Shown here piece by piece: positions 27,864-39,193 of a stretch of DNA of 64,000 bases. Below the pieces are notes generated by a model, which saw nothing but the letters and a program-made list of their open reading frames with translations, did not search any database and was not told the origin of the DNA. The stretch comes from Nannochloropsis oceanica (taxonomy: Eukaryota > Sar > Eustigmatophyceae > Eustigmatales > Monodopsidaceae), in the NCBI GenBank assembly GCA_004519485.1, contig CP038106.1, positions 1,189,501 through 1,253,500 on the forward strand, read 5' to 3'. How positions within the stretch are numbered: the stretch's first letter is position 1; each line of letters begins with the position of its first letter. Both the position numbers and the translations under genes were made by a program.

Positions 27864-28676
27864 AGAACGAGGCACGGGCGCTGCGTGTCCCGAAGTATCA
27901 ATCGAAACTCAGCTGCTCCTTGCGCATGTCCTCAGCTGGAGCAGGCAGATCGGCTCATTCTTTGTGGGTTTTGCGGGAAATAAGGAAGCTTTTAAGTGGG
28001 TAAGAAGTGCACCGCACCGGTAAATCGAGTCAGCCGCACGGCGGCATGCCGATCCTTGAAAAAGATCGTCCTCCTTTTTGGCCTCCAGAGACGCAGAACC
28101 GTCGAGTCAACATGTCCACAAACATTCGGGAGCCGAAAGAGTGGTGTATTTAAACAGTATTTTACTACACATTAGACACATAACTCTGGCTTTGTGGGAA
28201 AAGTGGGTCCGGAGGCATTGGTTACCCGGAGAAGCCTTTCTTCCGACGCTCGAGTCGGAACATGCCAGGCCCCGAGACGCATATCAGTGAGTTGCGTCTC
28301 TCCCTTGAAGGAATACTGACAAGCCCTATGCAATCCGAGGGAAAAGTAACGTGAACCAGGGTCTCGGTTTAGAGTAGTAGACAATATTCACGTCGTGTGC
28401 GCGTGAGTGACTTCAAATGTATATACATCACTGTATTGACTTCACAGCCCGGCGTAAAACCTCCCACTTCTTTCACACTTTCCCTCCACTCGATCTGTTG
28501 ACTTCCTTCCCATCCTGACCCTAACCCCCACAGATACGCTGTATGTATCACCCTACAGCTCGCCAGCCGATACTTTACCTCCCTCCCCCGTGCATTTGCT
28601 TCTCCTCTTATTTTCAAGACTTCCCACGCCTCCTTATTTTCAAGACTTCCCATGCCTCCTTATTTCCAAGACTTCC
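27864..28676. other. Intergenic between zinc-repeat gene 5' end and rsmH 3' end
   Basis: About 810 bases, both flanking genes reverse strand. It should carry the zinc-repeat gene promoter. A stretch near 28540-28680 repeats a unit like tcaagacttccc(a)cgcctccttattt two or three times (about 28614-28676). No exon or RNA gene recognised. Confidence 0.4.
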
Positions 28677-28677
28677 C
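28614..28677. repeat. Short tandem repeat (about 30-base unit, ~2-3 copies)
   Basis: On the + strand the phrase tt-caagacttcccatgcctccttattt recurs with small changes at about 28614, 28639 and 28667, just beyond the rsmH stop. It is a local tandem duplication in the 3' UTR, with no transposon signs. Confidence 0.55.
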
Positions 28678-30691
28678 TACCTCTCCCCCCCCTCCTCCAT
28701 CAACCGCTGCCGCTCGCGTTGCTTTCTTCCCAACGGTCTTATCCCTCCTCCTTCTCCTCCTCCTTCTCCTCCTCCTCCCCTTCCCTTCCCAGCCGGCGGG
28801 GCTTCCACCCTCGACCGTACCTCGTCCTCCATCAACTCCGTCCTTTCCCCCACCCTCATACTCACGCTTCTCGCCCTTGGATTGAGCTCAACTTCATCTT
28901 CTTGCGGCCTCATGGAGGAGCGTGTGAGTACTTTCCATGTGCTGAGGGCGTGTCCATAAAAATCACGTTCGACGACCCCGTCTTTATTCCCGGCCCTTAA
29001 AAATCTTTTTACGGGGCGGTCCTCGAGCGAATGGTAAGAGAGGACGACAAGCCTCCCTCCTGGTCGTACAAGGCGCGTGGATTGGAAGAGGATGGAGTCA
29101 AGAGCATCCATCTCGCCGTTTACTGCGATGCGGAGGCCTTGAAAAACACGTGCCAGGACTTTAGGCCTCTCTGTATGTCCATTGTGAGGAGAGTGAAGGA
29201 ATTTTATCGGCTGATTATCTCATACCTATCATATTTAAAGTGTATTGGTCAGCGGATTTGCGATTACCTGTATAAGGCGTGTGTCGTTCAATCACCTCCT
29301 TCAACTGTCCCGTGGAAGTGAGTGGACGGGCGGACACTATCGCCCGCGCCAATTTATAGGCACGCGGCTCCTCTCCGTACTCTTTGAGTACTTTCGATAT
29401 TGCTCCTACTTCCCAAGTGTTCACAATTTCGTCGGCTGAGAGGGAGGAGGAGGAGGAGAAGGAGGAGGAGGAGGAGGAGGAGGAGTGGATGTTGGGGCCC
29501 TGGGGGAAGGAGAGGAGAATGTGGTGGAGGGAGAAGATACATATAAGACGGGCTAGGAATGAGACAGCAGGGCAAGGGATTCACAGGGAAACCTAGAAAG
29601 GATATAAATGCCATAAGAAAAAAGATTGATAGACAAGTATCCTCGCATGAACATATGAAGATAAGTACACAACCAAACATCCGGAATAGAGTGGTAGAAC
29701 GCTTGTTAAAGTAAGACTTCACTTCCATGATGCTCACCTCCATGCGCATGTCCAGTGGTCCATCACCCCTGAAGCTAAACCCCTGTAGATTATCAGCCCC
29801 CACGGAAGGGAGGAAGGAAAGAAAGCAAGATAGGAGGGACGGGGTAGGTTGTAAGCATCTATAACAATAACCACGATAATCCCACTTTTCCATAACGTAC
29901 CCTCGAAGCTTCATCAAGCTGATGCGAGGAAACGCCCAAATCCAGAAGCATACCTATCAAAAATGAATGTTGACATGAGTGCACTAAGTGTTTTTCAAAA
30001 CATTTATTTATCCCCCTCCTTACATCCCTCCCCCTTCCATCCTCCCTCCCTCCTCCCTCCTACCCGCAAATGGCCCTGGTTCCCTCCCTTCGGCGGCCTC
30101 TGGCGTCATCAACCCCTCCGCTACCAGTACTTCACTCGCCACACGGAAATTCGCCCTGACCGCCCGAAATCTCCCCTCTTCTTCCTGACTTTTCAGACGT
30201 TTCCCCGCGAAAGCCAAAGCATCAGGATCTTGATCTAAGGCAATCAGCTTCCCACCAGGCTGCTTCAATCGAGTGAGAATTGCTTCCGAATGCCCTCCTC
30301 CACCCAACGTACAATCCAAGTAAAGGCCTTGTGGGTCTGTGATAAAATGATCAAGAACCTCTCGCCACATGACTGGGGCATGATATTCACTTGCAAAAGT
30401 GGGGTCGAGGGCTGGTGTGCTGGGCTCATTGTCTTCTGAGAAGGATCGGGATAAGAGGGCTGGAGGACGCTGTTTGCTGCTAATGCGGGGCGAGATGTGG
30501 AGGGAGGTGGAGGAGAAGGCAGAAGAGGAAGGAAAGAGGAAGGTAGCCGAACCGGAAACTCTCCGTGTCGTGCCGGGGAAAGATAGAGTAGCCGTTGCCC
30601 GTCGGGGCAGCATTATCAGCGTGGTAGTGAAGAGATAAAGGAGAAGCGAGGAGAATAGAGGAGAGGGAGGGCGCCTAGTGGATGGCCGCAT
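28677..30691 (-). CDS. rsmH: Organellar 16S rRNA m4C1402 methyltransferase RsmH (MraW)
   Basis: Five exons: 30691-30064, 29953-29901, 29782-29738, 29499-29268 and 29170-28677. All are GT-AG and phases match exactly, giving 483 aa. RsmH N4-methylates the decoding-centre cytosine of small-subunit rRNA using SAM. Seen in order: LDCTLGGGGHSEAIL (SAM loop), LIALDQDPDAL, then across three small exons LLDLGVSSHQLDEASR | GFSFRGDGPLDMRME, then ADEIVNTW, EYGEEPRAYKLARAI, LARVFQGLRIAVN and PGGRLVVLSYHSLEDRPVKR. Exon 4 starts with a run of 13 Ser in 14 residues, encoded by a (TCC)n tract, inserted just before the ADEIVNTW segment. An N-terminal extension of about 100 aa, Ser/Arg-rich with a hydrophobic stretch, suggests plastid or mitochondrial import. 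Confidence 0.92.
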
Positions 30692-31485
30692 GCATCAAGG
30701 CAGTCTCACTCGCTGATCGTCTCCTGTGTTGACGGTTTACGTTGGAAGGATTGAATGCTGAATGTTTTGTTTGCATATGTGACCGCAATCCACATCTTCC
30801 GACTTAACCTCCCCATCCCTCCGAGTCAGGCTGGCGGAGGGTACGAAAGAGTCTTTGTATATATATTAACAAATCAGTGTTATTTTAAGTTGTTGGAGGG
30901 CTTGGAGATTCGGAGACTATATTTGATGGCATTTTCTGTCGCATAGCAACCCACCACCATAGGCATCCATGCTAAGGCCGCCTTACTTATGGCCGCCTTG
31001 GTTTGGTGTGCCGCTTCGAGACCTCCTCCTCTTCTGCTACATCATACTCATTTCCTCTTCATTTATGGCATTCAGCCACCAAAAACATAGCGAAAGGCGC
31101 TTGGATGGAGTTGTTTGGACAACGTTCTCCCATCACCATAGACTAGCGAACAACCTTTCCTGGGTCCGAGTGCATGATGTCAAATAGCGGAGCAAGTGGT
31201 CTCTGCGGTCAGCAGCAGAAGAACTCGCCTATAAAAGGAGTAGGATTGGAATTTTGGTCATTAGCAATAGGGGTTTCTGATGGCGTCGCCATAATATAAA
31301 TATTCCAAATCGAAATTTTATTTAAGTGTGGTTTCTCTATCTCCCAACATTCTTTTTCACGCATAATTTGTCACATTCGTCATTCTACATTTCACCGTTC
31401 ACTCCTGCTCCTCCTGCTCCTCCTTCTTTTCCAATCCCTCTTACTCGCACAAATACCGTTATGAATCTTCAATCATGTGATTTCT
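30692..31485. other. Intergenic, rsmH promoter side
   Basis: About 790 bases between rsmH 5' (-) and the TLC gene 3' (-). AT-richer near 30840-30920 and 31270-31330. No exon, tRNA or repeat recognised. Confidence 0.4.
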
Positions 31486-32780
31486 TCAAGCTGCTTTCAA
31501 CCCCTTGCTGCTACTTCGCGTCACTCGTCTATTGGCGAGAGATGGTGATGCTGCCTCCGCTGCAGCTGCCACTGCTCTTTGTGATGGTATTGACAGTGGC
31601 GACGATGAATTAGAAACATATGAAGGTGTAGCCGCAAATTCCACGCCCCCTTTCCTCCTTTTCTTCATCTCTCCCACTGTGTCTGTCGTTTTTGTTTCCG
31701 CTGCCGTTGCTGCTGCTGCAGCTACTGACTTCTGGGTTCCTCCTTTCTTCGAGCCAAAAATCACAGCGGCTAATCCCTTGAACATCAAGTACCCCCAATA
31801 CAAGTTTAAGACATTGGGTAACACCAACGCTCTGCTTGCCACGCGCACCAGCAGCGGCAAACCCGAATCAGCCGAGTGCGGGGTCGAGACACTGATGGCC
31901 CACAGGTTGTGAGGGAGCATCGGGTACAGCCGACAAGCGCCGAAGGCCAGAGTCATTATCAGCCCGTTAACGAGGTAAAGCGGATGGTCTTTGCCGTGGC
32001 GGTCGCTCTGGATGATGAACCATCGGTACTGTACGAAGGGCGTAGAAAACTCCATGCTCAGGCAGCAGAGGAGGAAGAAATGGCAGGCGGGATGACAGAG
32101 GCCGACGGGCCAGGTGAGGAGAGATAAACCGTGGTGAAGGAAGACGGGGATATGTTGCTATGGTGATTAAGCGGGAAGAAAAGGGAGGAAAATGGGAATT
32201 TTATGATCGATTCCGCACTCGTTATCGGTGAGATGCAGGTAGATTCGAGGCAATGCGCTCGTTGTCTTTCCACACATACGATGCTCCCCCCGAAGGCGTT
32301 CTCCCTCATCGAACCCAGGTCGATCCTTCTTCAGCCCCACTTTCCAATGTTAGCACTTACCGCCAATCGTCCTTCCCATACGGGCACCAGTAACAGGTCA
32401 AATAAAAAGTAAGCTAGGGTAAGAGGCGCCGCTGCGGCGAGCACGTCGCTGCGTGCATGAATCAAAGGTCCGCGTACCGCATCGGCATTCAATTGAAATA
32501 CACCAGTTGTAATCTCATGTATCCCCGGCTCACAAAGCAATGACCAGACGCTGGCACCTGCGACCACCACGGCATGAACGACCGACACCGCCTTCAAAGC
32601 CCAAGACGCTTGAAGCTTCACGGTTTTCTTGCTATTCGTTGGCGCGATGACAAAGAGGGCAAAAAAGACAATGGAAACGAGTAGAAAGGACACAAAAGTC
32701 TTGGTGGCCACGTCCAGCGGTTCGATGGAGACAAGCAAAGCGTGCAGGGACATGGACGTGGGTTTGACGGGCTCCGCCAT
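31486..32780 (-). CDS. TLC-domain (TRAM-LAG1-CLN8) multi-pass membrane protein
   Basis: Two exons: 32780-32361 and 32157-31486, GT-AG, in phase, 363 aa. Exon 1 has spans near TFVSFLLVSIVFFALFVIAP and SVVHAVVVAGASVW, then LAYFLFDLLLVPVW. Exon 2 opens with HIPVFLHHGLSLLTWPVGL, where the paired His is typical of TLC domains (H-H before the fourth span), then FFLLCCLSMEFSTPFVQYRW, LYLVNGLIMTLAFGACRLYP and a last span VLNLYWGYLMFKGLAAVIF. A basic and Ala-rich tail of about 80 aa follows. The organisation resembles TLCD4/TMEM56 rather than ceramide synthase (no Hox, no Lag1p motif). Probable ER membrane protein acting on membrane lipid composition. Confidence 0.78.
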
Positions 32781-33380
32781 CGTTTTGCCGTGTCGATTCA
32801 CGATGTGGATGCTGCCTTGCTTGGCGCAAAGCTGAAATGTCGCTTAGTCTTGACGGGCGATGAAGAGTTACCGTCTGGCTCTTGTGTAGCCTACGAGCAA
32901 GATATTGTCGACAAGTTTGAGTAAATGTGACGGGAATGTTTCAGAGGTCTGTCATGCCTCCTCGCTTTTTCTTCAACGGACAGCAGGGCGTTACGTAGAA
33001 GTTAAGCCTCGAGGCATGTATAGGAGTGAGTGATCTGACGAGCGACGCACCAAGCCCCACAGAAGATAGTCACAAATCATACTATTACGTCCACATCTGT
33101 CCCTCCTTTGAGCTGAGTAAGTCGCCCATGCGGGAATCTTGGCATTGAGTTTAAGCTATATCTGGCCCATCGCCCCTTTGCCCCTTTGCTATTGACCCTC
33201 CTCCTAGCTACCCGTGCTCACGAAGGCCTACCTAATGACCCATCCCAGTTCGCTCCTTCCTCTGTACATTTTTGGGCACAGGAATACTTACTTCTGCATT
33301 CGTCGAGGCCCGTTTCCTGCCTGCACGGATCTTCCATTTTCTCATCCCCGCTCCTTTCCCCGACTGTGCTCGGCACGGAG
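32781..33380. promoter_or_regulatory. Divergent promoter, TLC protein (-) / PH-CRAL-TRIO protein (+)
   Basis: A 600-base gap. The frame of the PH gene is open from about 33186 but begins with a non-ATG and low coding signal. Taken as promoter and 5' UTR. Confidence 0.4.
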
Positions 33381-36268
33381 ATGACCACTGTCAGCGCTGT
33401 AATGGCTGCCTCCACCCCCGTCGATAAGCACCAATCCCCCATATTTTCCGCGTCCGCAGCAGGGACGACAGTGTCGCCGGTCAGTTGCTCGCTGGGCACC
33501 CGCACCCCGAATTCATCAGCGTCGAAAAAGTCGAAAAAAGGGCACACGTTTGGTGTCTTGAAGACGGGCACTTTGCAAAAAATGAACCCCAAAAAGTCGT
33601 TCGACAAGCCCAAAAAACGCTTTGTCATACTAACGAGCGTAGCCATACACTGGTAAGTGTGAGAATGGGGGTGGGCGGGGAAAAGGTAGGGATGGAGAGA
33701 GATGTTAAAAAGGAGGTTAGAATAGAAGGTAGAAAAGAGGTAAAAGGTAGAAGTAGCCACCCTCCGTATTTCCTCCTCGTCTTTGTTAGTTGGCCCTTCT
33801 CGTTTTCCTCTCTTACCTGGCATGTCTCTTGGCTTGGCCCCCATCCAAAATACACCGGCAGCAGAAACAAAAACATCAACCAGCTTTAGCAGCAGTTTTT
33901 TTCTGGGTCAGACCAAGCTCAAATAGAGCAACTACACAGATTTAACTTATGAATGCCATGCCCCCCCCCCCCCCCTTCCCTTTTCCCAGGTTCAAGCGTG
34001 AAGAGGGCTACGACCTTTTTGGGGAAGAGCGAGGGAATATAAACATTCAAGACATTTCTAAAGTGCAAATCTACGAAGCACACTCCGGCAGTCCCTCTTC
34101 CATTAGCAATGGTGGTGATGGTGGAAAGGCCGGAGATTTGTTTGTAGTAAGTTGCAAGCAAGATGTTGTTTGTCGTATGTTTAGGGCTGCTTCGCCGGAG
34201 GAGGCAGACGGGTGGGTAACAGCGATAAAAAGTGCCATCAACGCCCGTTCGTCCTATCGGCGCGAGACGTTAAGTGGGCTGAGCTTTCTGCCGTATGAAC
34301 ACGAGCAGGAGGAGCGTCCCGTGCTTACGGTAGTAACGTTGAAGAGGGGAGGAGGAGGAGAGGCGGGGGGGATTGAAGTGGTCTTGGCCAAGGCCCCTGA
34401 AAATCGTTACGGGACTCTGGTCAGCGTGCCTTTTTCGATGGTCCCTGCCCTTGCTCCGGGGTCCTCGTCCTGGTCTCCCCCTACTCCTCGCGCGCAGGCT
34501 GGTAATGCCATGTTGTGTATTTTGTTGAGCAATGGGGACACGGCTGAAATCAGCGTGCAGTCCTTAAGCGAGCGCCCCGTGGGAAGCAAGGTGCCTGTGC
34601 GTTTGACAAGCCTGAGTGGCCGTGCCGCCGTTTTGCCCTTGACTATAGAAGAAGTGACGGATGCTAGACCGACACCAGGAGCAGGAGGAGGGGAAACTGT
34701 CGCCCGGAAGAATAATGCGCAAATAGATGTCCTTTTCCCCGTGGTATTTGCCGTCTTGGCGGCTGTTTGGATTGGAATGGACCTCATGAGCAGCAGCAGC
34801 AGCAGCAGTCTGACGGGGGACCGCCTGGTGTTAATGGTATTCGTTGGGTTTTCTTTCCTTCGTGTCTTCTGGGAGAGGCGACAGGAGAAGAAATATGCCA
34901 CCGCACAAGCGTCCAATGAAGATATGATTTTGAAGGTTTCCATTGGCGACTACCACCTCGGTGGGGAGGACGGGGAGGAGGAAGACCCCTTCGCCATCCC
35001 TCCTATCCCTGAGCGATTTATCAATGGGTGCTTTGGTGATTTGGTGGAGGCAGAGCGAAGATGGAGGGTGACTCTAGCGTGGAGAAATGACTTTGGAACG
35101 GATGGGATACTCGAGCGGGAGCACCCTATGTTTGATATTGTCAAACAGAGCCTGCCAGCTTTTTATTGCGGGACTGCAAAGGATGGGAATCCGGTTTATT
35201 ATGAGAGATCGGGACAGACAGATTTGCAGAAGGCAAGGCAGTGTGGCATTGATTGGATGGTGTATAACTATGTGCATTCTACGGAGGTACGTGAGAAAGG
35301 AGGACAGTGTGCCTGTAGAAATGTGTTGGGGCGGGGGGGTAGTTTTATCTTTTTCTCTGATCGACTTTTTGAGTTTTTCTGATGTATTTATCGGTCATTA
35401 CAGAATGCTGAGCCATTCATTCCTGGCTCCTCCCACTCATTCTTCTTGTTCTTTTCCTCCCCTTTTTCTAAGTTTGTGTTCAAGGTGTTACATCCCAGAG
35501 AGACCGCCAAGACGGTAACTATTTTCGATGTGGACGGGCTTTCGCTTGGCAGCGTTGCAGGCGAGCCTTTGGAGTTTATTCGGAGGGCAAGCCATGTGAT
35601 GCAGGTACGCACAAGGATGAATAAAAATTAGAGGATAAGAGTCATGGAGGGATAATAGAAGGAGAAAGAGGAGAGTTACGATAATTGGGTCTTGCAAGAG
35701 ACTCAGACGAGGGAAATCATCTCGAGCTGACAGTCGTGGACTTCCGTCTTCCAACTTTTACCACCATGCCAATTACCCCTTCTCACCTCTCCACAGGAAC
35801 ACTACCCCGAGCGATGCCGTGTCATCATAATTTGCAATTGCCCGTCTTGGTTTAGTTTTGTCTGGAAATTGATTAGGCCCCTTGTCAATGAGACGACGCA
35901 GAAAAAAATCAAGGTACGTGCGTGCTTCACTATCAAAAAGATGAAAAAAGAGCGGCCTTTTTGAATTGCAGGTACTGACCGCTTACATGTATTGATACTT
36001 TCTCCTTTGTCTCTTCCCAAATCTTTATCAGATTGTCAGCAAATTCGGTACTTTTGCTGCCATCAATGAATTTGTTGAGGCTGATCAGATCCCCGTCGAA
36101 TATGGAGGAACGCTCCGCTTTGGGGATGGGGAAGATAGCTGTCGCTGGCACTGCCCGGAGGAAGTGAGATTGCGCGAACTTGTGTATGCAGTCAACGAGA
36201 GATTCAGGGCTGAGAGGGCTGCAAGGGAGGAGCCGGAGCCGGATTGGATGGAGCCGACGTATCGTTGA
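33381..36268 (+). CDS. PH domain / transmembrane hairpin / CRAL-TRIO (Sec14-like) protein
   Basis: Five exons: 33381-33652, 33990-35286, 35473-35604, 35797-35913 and 36032-36268. All are GT-AG and in phase, giving 684 aa. A PH domain spans residues about 57-165 (GTLQKMNPKKSFDKPKKRFV, closing CRMFRAASPEEADGWVTAIK with the invariant Trp). Two hydrophobic spans lie near 340-357 (VLFPVVFAVLAAVWIGMDL) and 367-385 (RLVLMVFVGFSFLRVFW), separated by a Ser run. A CRAL-TRIO lipid-binding domain occupies about 478-628 (KDGNPVYYERSGQ; TVTIFDVDGLSLGSV; RASHVMQEHYPERC; PLVNETTQKKI). It probably binds phosphoinositides and transfers or senses lipid at a membrane. A membrane hairpin between the PH and Sec14 parts is not the usual arrangement. 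A 15-base C-run lies inside intron 1. Confidence 0.87.
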
Positions 36269-36804
36269 GAAGCAGTGAGGAAAGAGGGAAGAGCTGAAAA
36301 GCCGTGGGCGATGGAATGGAGAATGGATGACTGGGAGTAGGGAGAGGGGAAATTAGGGTAATTGACCGGAGAAAGAGCACGCGCAAAATATGGAGAGGAA
36401 GGGAAGAGCAACACGTGGTGTTGACATTCCACAGATTCAAATGAACATGGGCATCACATAACAATCAAACAAATTTTGTCTTTCTCAAGAAGTGATTGAT
36501 TCAAGAATATAATGAACCGGCTGGGTTTCGGCCCCCTCCCATTGTGACAAGGATGATAACGCATCGGGACGTTTGCCTGCGTTTGGATTGATCAAGCGAG
36601 CATTACCCGAGCAGGAAGGAAGTAAATCTTGAATCATAACGAAGAAAGAAACATGCAGACAAGTGGAACGAGAGAAGATAGACGTGGCTCACAAGCCGAA
36701 AAGAGGCCGAGCGCCCGCAGTTGGTTTAGCAGACAGAAAAGACAGGCTCACGCGCTCGATATTCTTCTTTTCCTTCACCTCCTTCTCTTTAGAAATACAG
36801 TCGC
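36269..36804. other. Convergent intergenic region
   Basis: About 540 bases between two gene ends. GA-rich at 36270-36360, CT-rich at 36770-36900. Nothing else seen. Confidence 0.4.
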
Positions 36805-37797
36805 TTAGCCTCTCCCATCCCCTCCTCTTCCTCCCCTTCCTCCTCCCCCTCCTCTTTCTCCTCTCCCCAGCACCAAATCCACCCTCTTCACACTCGTTGT
36901 CGCCAGCAAATCTATCAACCGATCGTGCCCCTGCCCCCCTCTCCCCCTCCCTTTTCTCTGCTTTCTCGCCAAGTACCGCACCACATCCGCCCTTGTCAAA
37001 ACGTGGGGTTTCTCCGCTCTCAACCCCCTCGTCTGGCCCTGCTGCTGCAACTGCTGCTGCTGCTGCATCTGTTGCTGCTGCTGTTGTTCATCCTCCGCTA
37101 ATGCCCCCCCCGCCCACGGCATCTTGTAAGGCTGTAAAAATTTAACCACCATGGGCTCTCCTGCCCCCAATGTCGCCCCCTCTCGAATCAAATGCCTCAC
37201 GTCGTCGTTCCCTCTCCCCCGCGCAATTCTCACCAAGTCCTCCAACAAGCCAGTCGCATAGTCCTGGCAAGCCCTCGACAACGCTTCCACTGCCCACTTC
37301 CTCCCTGGACCCTCCGCCTCCTCGTCCTCCTCCACCTCGTCCTCCACCTCGTTCTCTCCCCCCTCCTCCTTCCCCACGCTCTTCTTACCTGCGCCCATCC
37401 CTCCCATCGCTAGCGCGGCCAACCTGTCCCCCTCTTTCCTCTCTGCCCTCGCCAAAGCCTTTCGACAGAGCTCCCCATCCATCACATGCTTATTTTCCCA
37501 TTTCTCCGCTTCCACCGCCGAGAGCATCCGCATCGGTTGTAGGTGCTCCAGCAGCCCCTCGTCTTCTTCTCGGACGATCGACTCCAGATCTGCCTCCCGT
37601 GTGATGTCCGTCTCGATGTCGTTCCCCGTCGCCTGCTGTGCGTTCACCAAATCCAGGTCGTCCAGCATCTCCACCACCACATGTTGCGGATATTGCTGAT
37701 GTCGTGCAGCCATCTGCTGCTGGTGCTGCTGGTGCTGCTGCCGCGATATCCCTCCCTGCTCCCTTCTCCCCTGTTCTGGCGAGGAGAGCGCGCCTCC

Positions 37798-37828
<31 letters not shown>

Positions 37829-38763
37829 TCTCCTCCTCCTCCTCCTCCTCCTCCACCACCTCCTTCCTCGAGCAACCGCCGCGCCTCCTTCCAGGCCCGG
37901 GAGACAAAGTCTTTCCCGAGCAACTGGATCAACTTGTCCTGCACCTCCACATGGGGTAATTTCGGGTGAGATTTGAAATAACGAAACGCCTCTTGAATCT
38001 CACCCTTTTTTCCCTGGTCCATTTTGAGCATGGTTCTGTAAAGGCATTCTGCGAAGCTTGCTTTCTTGGCACTGCTGGTGGAGGAGGGGCCGGAGGATGT
38101 GGAGGCGAGTGAGGAGGAGTTGGAAATGGTGGTGGAGAGAGAAGGAGGACGGGCGGTGGGAGGGGCAGTGCGTTGGAGTGGCGGTTGGGATCGCTGTTGC
38201 TGTTGATGCTGCTGCTGCTGCTGTTCTGGTCGTTGTAGGCGCTGTTGATGCTGGAGCTGTTGCTGCCGCTGCTGGAGCTGCTGCTGCATTTGTTGTTGCT
38301 GTCGCTGTTGCTGTTGCTGGAGCTGCTGCTGCTGCTGCTGCTGCTGCAAATGGGGCTGCTGAGACTTGACCGTCGGCTGCTGTGGATATTGATAATGCTG
38401 TTGCTGCTGCTGCTGCTGCACGGATGGCATGGAACCTGTCGGTTGAGGGTGCTGGGCATACTGCTGCTGCTGCCGCGGCTGCTGGGGATGGACGTGTGCT
38501 TGGGCAAAGGTGCCTAATTGCGTCTGTTGCATTTGACCTGGAGGGACAAAGGCACCTGAGAAGGGCATGGGGACGTCACCCGAGGGATTGTTGTAGGGGG
38601 CTGTCGAAGGACGAACATAAGGTCCTCCTCCCCCAGATCGAGGCGGTGGGCCCAGAAGCTGGGGTGGGTAGGCGCCAGGAGGTGGGACTGCTCGAGGGAT
38701 TGGCACGTCGGAGCTCTCCTCATCGTCCTCTTCTTGGAGCAAGGCGGCAACATCGACTTCCAT
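36805..38763 (-). CDS. TAF4-like TFIID subunit, glutamine-rich
   Basis: Single exon, 652 aa from the ATG at 38763 (MEVDVAALLQEEDDEE). Longer readings start only at TTG. N-terminal half: Pro/Gly, then extended poly-Gln blocks (about residues 100-215), a Ser-rich patch, then SFAECLYRTMLKMDQGKKGE...LIQLLGKDFVSRAWKEAR, which resembles an RST (RCD1-SRO-TAF4) domain. A Gly/Glu run follows. The C-half has MLDDLDLVNAQQATGNDIE, an acidic/Leu segment and EALSRACQDYATGLLEDLVRIA, like the histone-fold and C-terminal region of TAF4. The basic Gly/Arg tail ends at 36805. TAF4 pairs with TAF12 in TFIID. The assignment rests on weak but ordered similarity; a general Gln-rich transcription cofactor is the alternative. 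Confidence 0.6.
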
Positions 38764-39193
38764 GGCCCTATGCGTGCGTGGGGCTGCATACAATATGATG
38801 GTGGTGAGAAAATGGAGGAGGCTGATCGTGACGAAAATTCAACGAAAAGGCTCGCAAGGAAGGCTAGCATGATCGGCACAACTTCTTGACTGTGAAAGAC
38901 TGTACATAGGACTAGTTGTGTTGCGTTGCGTCCGTGTTAATAGGGTACTGATGAAGTGTGATGATGCAATGAAGGACAGCAACCGTGACGACCTTTGGAG
39001 TCCGAATAATCGACCGAGCTACAAAAATTAAATAATAGTCGCCCCAGGCAGCCAAAGCAAAGCCAGTACCCACACAACAACAACAACGCGACACGGCAGA
39101 TGTTGATTTTCTTTTTCTTTAACTGTAGTGTCCTGCAGATTTCTTTCCTCTTCCCCCTGGGCCCCTCTGTTCGGCCTATCCACTAAGCCCTGT
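38764..39193. other. Intergenic, TAF4-like promoter side
   Basis: About 430 bases between two reverse-strand genes. No exon recognised; (caa)n near 39078. Confidence 0.4.

Noticed and set aside
28090-28400. A possible structured RNA between the zinc-repeat gene and rsmH
   Set aside because: Some self-complementary words are present, but no tRNA, snRNA or snoRNA signature could be seen by eye. An Infernal/Rfam scan would decide.
29245-29440. Small + strand ORFs over the rsmH gene
   Set aside because: They are antisense to exon 4 of rsmH, which has clear family motifs.
33186-33380. An upstream extension of the PH/CRAL-TRIO protein
   Set aside because: No ATG in good context and no conserved sequence. 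ATG 33381 was chosen.
37543-37976. Leu/Ser-rich + strand ORFs opposite the TAF4-like gene
   Set aside because: They are products of reading CAG and GGA repeats backwards.
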